Positions 58,605 to 64,000 of a DNA stretch of 64,000 bases are shown here, piece by piece; within the stretch, counting starts at the first letter, position 1, and each line of letters opens with the position of its first letter. Where the stretch lies: assembly GCF_044872765.1 (NCBI RefSeq), contig NZ_CP085253.1:2356001-2420000 (forward strand). Direction: 5' to 3'. Both the position numbers and the translations under genes were made by a program. The DNA comes from Micrococcus sp023147585. GTDB lineage: Bacteria; Actinomycetota; Actinomycetes; Actinomycetales; Micrococcaceae. The notes under the pieces were generated by a model, which saw nothing but the letters and a program-made list of their open reading frames with translations, was not told where the DNA came from and did not search any database.

Positions 58605-60992
58605 GTGAGCACCCCCGAGCCCTCCGTCGGCCCCGACGCCCCCGGACAGATCCCCTCCGAGCGCCTCCGCGAGGAGTACGAGACGCTCGTCGAGCAGGTC
58701 CGCGCCGCGCGCACCGCGTACTACCAGCAGGACGCCCCGGAGCTCTCGGACGCGGAGTACGACGCGCTGTACCGCCGCCTCGAGGACATCGAGACGCTGC
58801 ACCCGGAGATCGTCGCCAACGACTCGCCCACCCAGGAGGTCGGCGGCGAGGCCTCCGCCGCGTTCTCCCCGGTCACGCACGGGGCGCGCATGTACTCGCT
58901 CGAGGACCTGTTCTCCGAGGACGAGCTGCGCACCTGGTTCCTGCGCACCGCGGGCACCCTGACGGCGGGCCGCCCGGAGGCGGCTCCGGCGTGGACGGTC
59001 GAGGTGAAGATCGACGGGCTGGCCGTGAACCTGCGCTACCGGGAGGGCCGGCTCGTGCAGGCCGCCACCCGCGGCGACGGGCGCGTGGGCGAGGACGTCA
59101 CGCAGAACGTGCGCACCATCGCCGACGTCCCCCAGACGCTCACGGGCAAGGGATGGCCGGCCGAGTTCGAGGTGCGCGGTGAGGTCTTCATGTCCTCCGC
59201 CGCCTTCGCGGAGCTCAACGCGCAGCGCGCAGAGGAGGGTCTGCCGCCCTTCGCGAACCCGCGCAACGCGGCCGCCGGCTCCCTGCGCCAGAAGGATCCC
59301 GCCGTCACGGCCCGGCGCCCGCTGTCCATGATCCTGCACGGCGTCGGCGCGGGGCCGGACCTCGGCGTCGCCTCCCAGCACGAGGCCTACGACGCGCTGG
59401 CGGCCTGGGGCCTGCCCGTGAGCCCGTACACGCGCCTCGTGGAGGGCGCGGACGAGGCCGCGCTGGCCGACGTCGTCGCGGTGATCGAGGAGTACGGGCG
59501 CCGCCGGCATGAGCTGATCCACGAGATCGACGGCATCGTGGTCAAGGCCGACGCCTTCGCGGACCAGCGCCTGCTCGGCCACACCTCCCGCGTGCCCCGC
59601 TGGGCGGCCGCGTTCAAGTACCCGCCGGAGGAGGTGCACACCCTCCTGCTCGACATCCTCGTCAGCGTGGGCCGCACCGGCCGCGTCACCCCCTTCGCCC
59701 ACATGGAGCCCGTGTCGGTGGCCGGGTCCACCGTCTCCCTGGCCACGCTGCACAACCAGGACGTGGTCAAGGCCAAGGGCGTGCTGATCGGGGACACCGT
59801 CATCCTGCGCAAGGCGGGGGACGTGATCCCCGAGGTCGTGGGCCCCGTGCTGCCGCTGCGCGAGACCGCAGCCGAGCGGGGCATCGAGCTGCGCGAGTTC
59901 GTGATGCCCGCGGCATGCCCGTCCTGCGGGACCCCCCTGGCGCCTGCCAAGGAGGGGGACGTGGACCTGCGCTGCCCCAACGCTCGCTCGTGCCCCGCCC
60001 AGCTGGCCGGCCGCGTGGAGCACCTCGGCTCGCGCGGGGCGTTCGACGTCGAGGCGCTCGGCGAGGAGGCCGCCCGCTGGCTCGTGAACGGGCCCGGCCC
60101 GGATCCGGCCGAGAACGGCGGTCGGGTGCTCCCCGAGGGCGCCGGCGTCATCACCGCGGAGGCGCAGGTCTTCGACCTCGCCTCCGGCACGCCCGAGGAG
60201 ATCACGGGCCCCCGCGGCGAGGACGGCCTGACGGACCTCCAGCGCTCGCTGGGCGACGTCCGGGTGTGGCGGGAGACGCGCACCAAGGTGGACGGCACGT
60301 TCGTGCCCTCCGGGAGGTTCGAGCTCAAGCCGTACTTCTTCACCGCGGGCACGGCGAAGAAGCCGTCCGGGCCCACCGCCAACACGCTGCGCCTCTTCGA
60401 CGAGCTGGAGAAGGCCAAGTCCCAGCCCGTGTGGCGCACCCTCGTGGCGCTGTCCATCCGGCACGTCGGCCCGACGGCGGCCCGCTCCCTGGCCACCGCG
60501 TTCGGGTCCATGGCGGCGCTGCGCGCGGCCGCGGAGGCGGGGCAGCGGGACCGGCTCGCGGAGATCGACGGCGTGGGCCCGATCATCGCGGACGCCCTCA
60601 TCGAGTGGTTCGCGGAGGACTGGCACCGTGAGGTGGTGGACCGCTGGGCCGCCGCGGGCGTCTCCATGGAGGACGAGCAGGACGAGTCCATGCCCCGCAC
60701 GCTGGAGGGCGTGACCGTGGTGGTCACCGGATCGCTCGAGGGCTTCTCCCGCGACTCCGCGAAGGAGGCCATCCTGGTGCGCGGCGGCAAGGCGTCCGGC
60801 TCCGTCTCCAAGAAGACCCACTTCCTCGTGGCCGGGGAGAACGCGGGAACCAAGCTGGAGAAGGCCGAGCAGCTCGGCGTGCCCGTGCTGGACGAGGCCG
60901 GGTTCGTCACGCTGCTGGCCGAGGGGCCGGCGGCGTTCGCGGGGGAGGAGACGGCCGAGGGGGAGGCCGGAACGGGGGAGGACGCCGGATGA
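58605..60992 (+). CDS. ligA: NAD-dependent DNA ligase
   Basis: Seals nicks in replication and repair using NAD. The 795-residue protein has the Ia domain, the adenylation site VEVKIDGLAVNLRY (Lys135), ATRGDGRVGEDVT, EVRGEVFM, the zinc finger CPSCGTP...CPNARSCPAQ, helix-hairpin-helix region and a C-terminal BRCT domain (about 700-775). It is ~120 residues longer than typical LigA. The extra length lies mainly between the zinc finger and the HhH region (LVNGPGPDPAE...YFFTAGTAKKPSG), which also occurs in some Micrococcales ligases, plus a Glu/Gly-rich tail. Confidence 0.96.
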   Translation: MSTPEPSVGPDAPGQIPSERLREEYETLVEQVRAARTAYYQQDAPELSDAEYDALYRRLEDIETLHPEIVANDSPTQEVGGEASAAFSPVTHGARMYSLEDLFSEDELRTWFLRTAGTLTAGRPEAAPAWTVEVKIDGLAVNLRYREGRLVQAATRGDGRVGEDVTQNVRTIADVPQTLTGKGWPAEFEVRGEVFMSSAAFAELNAQRAEEGLPPFANPRNAAAGSLRQKDPAVTARRPLSMILHGVGAGPDLGVASQHEAYDALAAWGLPVSPYTRLVEGADEAALADVVAVIEEYGRRRHELIHEIDGIVVKADAFADQRLLGHTSRVPRWAAAFKYPPEEVHTLLLDILVSVGRTGRVTPFAHMEPVSVAGSTVSLATLHNQDVVKAKGVLIGDTVILRKAGDVIPEVVGPVLPLRETAAERGIELREFVMPAACPSCGTPLAPAKEGDVDLRCPNARSCPAQLAGRVEHLGSRGAFDVEALGEEAARWLVNGPGPDPAENGGRVLPEGAGVITAEAQVFDLASGTPEEITGPRGEDGLTDLQRSLGDVRVWRETRTKVDGTFVPSGRFELKPYFFTAGTAKKPSGPTANTLRLFDELEKAKSQPVWRTLVALSIRHVGPTAARSLATAFGSMAALRAAAEAGQRDRLAEIDGVGPIIADALIEWFAEDWHREVVDRWAAAGVSMEDEQDESMPRTLEGVTVVVTGSLEGFSRDSAKEAILVRGGKASGSVSKKTHFLVAGENAGTKLEKAEQLGVPVLDEAGFVTLLAEGPAAFAGEETAEGEAGTGEDAG

Positions 60993-61936
60993 GCCCCGCC
61001 CCGCAGCCCCGCGCCGCAGCGCGTCCGACCCCCACCACGGCGGGCCTGCTCGTCATCGCCAAGGCCGCCGCACGGGCCGGGGCGGACGTGCTCGCCCAGC
61101 GGTGGGTCCGTCACCACCCGGCCACCCCGCTGACCGCGGCCTCGCTCGGCGCCGAGACCAAGTCCTCCGGCTCGGACTGGGTCACGGACTACGACCGCCG
61201 CGCCGAACAGGCCGTCCGCGCCGTCATCACCGGCTACCGGCCGGACGACGAGCTCATGGGCGAGGAGTACGGCGCCACCGTCCCCTCGCGTCCGAGCGGG
61301 CTGCGCTGGAGCATCGACCCGCTCGACGGCACCACCAACTTCGTGCGAGGGATCCCGCAGTTCTGCACCTCCGTGGCCGTGATGGGCCCGGCGGACGCCG
61401 CCGTCGCCGAGCGCCTCGGCGTGCCGGAGGGGACGCCGCGCTGGCTGGCGGGCGCCGTCGTCGCCCCCGCGCTGGGGCGCACGTGGTTCGCGAGCGCGGG
61501 CGAGGGTGCCTTCAGCACCGCGGACGCGACGACGGCGGGTGTCGAGCTGCCGGGCCGGGACGAGGCCCCCGTGCGCCTGGCCGGCCCCGTGCCCGGCCGC
61601 TCCGGGAGGCTGTTGGCCACCGGCTTCGGCTACGACCCCGCGCGTCGGCAGGTCCAGGTGCGCGCCCTCGAGGCGCTGCTGCCCGGCTTCGGGGACGTGC
61701 GCCGCATCGGCTCGGCCGCCCTGGACCTGTGCATGGTGGCGGACGGCACCCTGGACGCGTATGCCGAGTTCGGCACGCAGGAGTGGGACTGGGCCGCCGG
61801 CGCGCTGATCGCGGAGGAGGCCGGGGCCCGCGTGCGCCGGCCCGCGAGCGGCGACGGCACGGCCGATCCCGGCTGGATGGTGGCCGGGGACGTGGACGAG
61901 GCCGCCCTGACGGCGGCACAGGAGGTGACCGCGTGA
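60989..61936 (+). CDS. Inositol-monophosphatase family protein
   Basis: A 315-residue Mg-dependent phosphatase fold. It has MGEEYG with a metal Glu, the signature IDPLDGTTNFVRGIPQFC and EWDWAAGALIAEEAGA. Substrates in this family include inositol-1-phosphate, fructose-1,6-bisphosphate and histidinol phosphate; the sequence does not decide. The start overlaps the ligA stop (ATGA). It is coupled downstream to the glutaredoxin-like gene (GTGA). Confidence 0.88.
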   Translation: MSPAPQPRAAARPTPTTAGLLVIAKAAARAGADVLAQRWVRHHPATPLTAASLGAETKSSGSDWVTDYDRRAEQAVRAVITGYRPDDELMGEEYGATVPSRPSGLRWSIDPLDGTTNFVRGIPQFCTSVAVMGPADAAVAERLGVPEGTPRWLAGAVVAPALGRTWFASAGEGAFSTADATTAGVELPGRDEAPVRLAGPVPGRSGRLLATGFGYDPARRQVQVRALEALLPGFGDVRRIGSAALDLCMVADGTLDAYAEFGTQEWDWAAGALIAEEAGARVRRPASGDGTADPGWMVAGDVDEAALTAAQEVTA

Positions 61937-62427
61937 GACGGCTGGTGGGCGATCCCTGGTTCTACCCGGTGCTGTTCGCGGCGTCGGGGATCTTCTTCGC
62001 GGTGTGGGGCACGGTGAACCGGAACCTCGCGGTGATCGCGTCCTCGCTGGTGCTGCTGTCCTTCGCGCTGCGCTATCTCCGGGCCACCCGGGTGCGCTCC
62101 CGCCCGCTCGCCGGCGCGGAGGCGCACGTGGCGGCGGGCGGCGTCGTGGTGTTCTGGCGGCCCGGCTGCCAGTACTGCATGACGCTGATCAAGGCGCTCA
62201 CGCCCGCGGAGCGCGCGGCGGCCTCCTGGGTGAACATCTGGACGGACGCCGAGGCTGCGGCCGCGCTGCGCCGCCTCCACGCACGGCGCGAAGGTCGCGA
62301 GCACGAGGCCGTCCCCACGGTGTGGGCGCGGAAGAAGGACTTCATCGTGGCCGACGACGCCTCGCGCGCCCGCCTGAAGGACATGCTGCGGGCGGCCACG
62401 CCCGCGCAGGAGGGGAGCGCCCGATGA
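61933..62427 (+). CDS. Membrane-anchored glutaredoxin-like protein
   Basis: A 164-residue protein with two N-terminal hydrophobic segments (about 9-27 and 30-46) and a glutaredoxin-like domain containing WRPGCQYCMTL (CxxC), with VPTVWARKKDF providing the cis-Pro strand. The orientation implied by the short cytoplasmic-type linker puts the redox domain in the cytoplasm. Start GTG overlaps the preceding stop. Redox partner unknown. Confidence 0.8.
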   Translation: MRRLVGDPWFYPVLFAASGIFFAVWGTVNRNLAVIASSLVLLSFALRYLRATRVRSRPLAGAEAHVAAGGVVVFWRPGCQYCMTLIKALTPAERAAASWVNIWTDAEAAAALRRLHARREGREHEAVPTVWARKKDFIVADDASRARLKDMLRAATPAQEGSAR

Positions 62428-62951
62428 GCGGGATCCACGTCCGGGCGCTGCGCCCCGAGGACCACGACGCCGTCGCCGCGCTCACGCTGGCCTCCTACGT
62501 GGACGGCGGGCACATCGACCCCGACTCCGCGTACGTGCGGACCCTCACGGACGTGGCCTCCCGGGCGGAGAAGGCGGAGGTCCTCGTCGCCGAGCTCGAC
62601 GGGCAGGTGGTCGGCTCCGTGGTGCTCACCCCGCTGGGCTCGCCGATGGCGGAGACCGCCGTGGAGGGGGAGTACGAGTTCCGCATGCTGGCCGTGCACC
62701 CGGACCACCACCGCCGCGGCGTCGCCCGCGCCCTGATGGCCGCGATCGTGGAGCGGGCCCGGGCCCTGCCCGGGATCGAGGCCATCGCCCTGACCACCAT
62801 GCCGACGATGACCGACGCCCACCGGCTCTACGAGCGCATGGGCTTCGTGCGGCTGCCCGAGCGGGACTGGCACCTGCGGGACGTGGTCCCGGACCTGGAC
62901 CCGGCGGACGAGGCCGGTCCCTTCATCGTGTACCGGATGCCGCTGGGCTGA
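62424..62951 (+). CDS. GNAT-family N-acetyltransferase
   Basis: A 175-residue GNAT protein with the acetyl-CoA loop HPDHHRRGVARALM, the beta strand VVGSVVLTP upstream and AHRLYERMGFVRLPERDW at the end. It is the last gene of the ligA-coupled run (ATGA overlap). The acceptor is not predictable. Confidence 0.88.
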   Translation: MSGIHVRALRPEDHDAVAALTLASYVDGGHIDPDSAYVRTLTDVASRAEKAEVLVAELDGQVVGSVVLTPLGSPMAETAVEGEYEFRMLAVHPDHHRRGVARALMAAIVERARALPGIEAIALTTMPTMTDAHRLYERMGFVRLPERDWHLRDVVPDLDPADEAGPFIVYRMPLG

Positions 62952-63004
62952 CCCGCCCCCGCAGCCCGGCCCGGCTGCCGCCGTGTCCCGTCCGCGCGCG
63001 CCGC

Positions 63005-63010
63005 TAGACT
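63005..63010 (+). promoter_or_regulatory. Candidate -10 box for gatC
   Basis: TAGACT in the 153-bp gap after the GNAT gene, giving a leader of about 88 nt. GAAGGAG at 63094-63100 is the gatC ribosome site. No strong -35. Confidence 0.45.
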
Positions 63011-63104
63011 CGGTCCGAACCGAAAGCGGCCCGTCCGGCCCCGTCGCGCGTCCGCGTGCCCGGCCCGGCCACGCCGTCCGACACCACCGTCGTGAAGGAG
63101 ATCC

Positions 63105-63401
63105 ATGCCGGAGATCACCCGGGAGCAGGTGGAGCACCTCGCCCGCCTGGCCCACATCCAGATGAGCGAGGAGGAGCTGGCCCAGATGCCGGGCGAGCTC
63201 GAGGAGATCCTCGCGGCCGTCGAGGACGTGCGCGCGGTGGCCACCGCGGACGTGGAGCCCACCTCCCACCCCATCGCCCTGCACAACGTGTTCCGCGAGG
63301 ACGTGCCCACGGGCATGCTCACGCAGGAGCAGGCCCTGGACCAGGCGCCGGACGCCGAGGACGGCCAGTTCAAGGTCCCCGCGATCCTGGACGGAGAGTG
63401 A
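63105..63401 (+). CDS. gatC: Aspartyl/glutamyl-tRNA amidotransferase subunit C
   Basis: Scaffold subunit of the GatCAB complex, which converts misacylated Glu-tRNA-Gln and Asp-tRNA-Asn. The 98-residue protein is of normal length, with ITREQVEHLARLAHIQMSEEEL, a central VEPTSHP and the C-terminal FKVPAILDGE. GAAGGAG fixes the start. gatA follows 8 bp later. Confidence 0.96.
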   Translation: MPEITREQVEHLARLAHIQMSEEELAQMPGELEEILAAVEDVRAVATADVEPTSHPIALHNVFREDVPTGMLTQEQALDQAPDAEDGQFKVPAILDGE

Positions 63402-63409
63402 TCACGAGC

Positions 63410-64000
63410 ATGACCGAGACCTTCGATGTGAACGCCGAGGCGGGCGCCGACCAGCTGGTCCGCCTCACCGCCCTGCAGATGGCCGAGCGCCTGCGCGCCG
63501 GCACGACCACCTCCGTGGAGCTCGTCCAGGCGCACCTGGACCGCATCGCGGAGTTCGACGGCGACCCGCGCGCCGACGCCGCAGAGGACCGCGGCGTGCG
63601 GGCGTACCTGCACGTCAACGCGGAGGAGGCGCTCGCCGTCGCCGCCGAGGTGGACGCGATCCGCGCCGCCGGGGGCGCCGAGGCCGAGGCCCTGCACCCG
63701 CTGGCCGGCGTGCCGGTGGCGATCAAGGACAACATCGTCACCGTCGGGCAGCCCACGACGGCGGCCTCCAGGATGCTCGACGGCTGGATGAGCCCGTACG
63801 ACGCCACGGTCATCGATCGGATCCGCGCCGCCCGCCTGCCGATCCTGGGCAAGACCAACATGGACGAGTTCGCGATGGGCGGCTCCACCGAGTACTCCGC
63901 GTTCGGCGTGACCCGCAACCCGTGGGACCTGGACCGGGTGCCCGGCGGCTCCGGTGGCGGCTCGGCCGCCGCGGTGGCCGCGTTCCTCGCCCCGTTCGCC
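63410..64000 (+). CDS. gatA: Aspartyl/glutamyl-tRNA amidotransferase subunit A (partial)
   Basis: The first 197 codons of the amidase subunit; the gene runs off the window. The catalytic lysine lies in GVPVAIKDN and the serine-rich amidase signature is present as GGSGGGSAAAVAA, containing the cis-Ser and the nucleophile. The start at 63410 is 8 nt after the gatC stop. Confidence 0.96.
   Translation, partial: MTETFDVNAEAGADQLVRLTALQMAERLRAGTTTSVELVQAHLDRIAEFDGDPRADAAEDRGVRAYLHVNAEEALAVAAEVDAIRAAGGAEAEALHPLAGVPVAIKDNIVTVGQPTTAASRMLDGWMSPYDATVIDRIRAARLPILGKTNMDEFAMGGSTEYSAFGVTRNPWDLDRVPGGSGGGSAAAVAAFLAPFA

Overview
The window is very GC-rich throughout and carries actinobacterial hallmarks: an adenylyl cyclase with an Rv1264-type autoregulatory domain, an AccA3/AccD/AccE acyl-CoA carboxylase with a small epsilon subunit, an LpdA-type NAD(P)H dehydrogenase, GatCA, an unusually long LigA, many GTG starts, ATGA/GTGA stop-start overlaps, and several start codons placed 6-7 nt after a TANNNT box, as in leaderless mRNAs. 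The gene content fits a member of the Micrococcaceae (Micrococcus or Kocuria-like). That assignment is inference, not a database match.

Region 1 (1-24.5 kb) is a surface polysaccharide locus. After lepB and a convergent HPr-kinase-like/PqqD fusion, a tightly coupled plus-strand operon (2158-14913) encodes glycosyltransferases, a CMP-nonulosonate synthetase (neuA), a four-part CBS-NeuB-SAF-TIM-barrel fusion, an HP-motif glycosyltransferase and an O-acyltransferase. Next come a minus-strand pair (membrane glycosyltransferase, rmlA), a broken acyltransferase, a hexapeptide acetyltransferase, a GT11-like fucosyltransferase, a double GT2 protein, and rmlB plus an rmlC-rmlD fusion for dTDP-rhamnose.

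Region 2 (24.5-41 kb) holds two paralogous export and chain-length modules. Each is a Wzz/BY-kinase gene divergent from a Wzy-like polymerase gene, and each has a low-molecular-weight tyrosine phosphatase nearby. Between them lie rplY, pth, a DUF2505 gene, a MauE-thioredoxin protein, mfd, a PqqD-like gene with a nucleotidyltransferase, and a small Tat-exported cysteine-containing protein. The HPr-kinase-like, PqqD-like and nucleotidyltransferase genes resemble the scattered parts of one poorly understood system known from EPS and RiPP loci.

Region 3 (41-50.5 kb) carries nucleoside salvage genes (deoC, a phosphosugar mutase, purine nucleoside phosphorylase), an LpdA-like flavoprotein, an MHS-family transporter, and two striking intergenic elements. 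Each element joins a long palindrome to a short tandem repeat array (12 octamers; 6 hexamers plus 28 pentamers).

Region 4 (48.6-64 kb) is housekeeping: acyl-CoA carboxylase alpha, Maf, a DUF885 peptidase-like protein, AccE, AccD, BirA, a bacterial PH-domain protein, adenylyl cyclase, PP2C phosphatase, ligA, an inositol-phosphatase-like protein, a membrane glutaredoxin-like protein, a GNAT acetyltransferase, gatC and the start of gatA. I saw no tRNA, rRNA, CRISPR array, insertion sequence or prophage.
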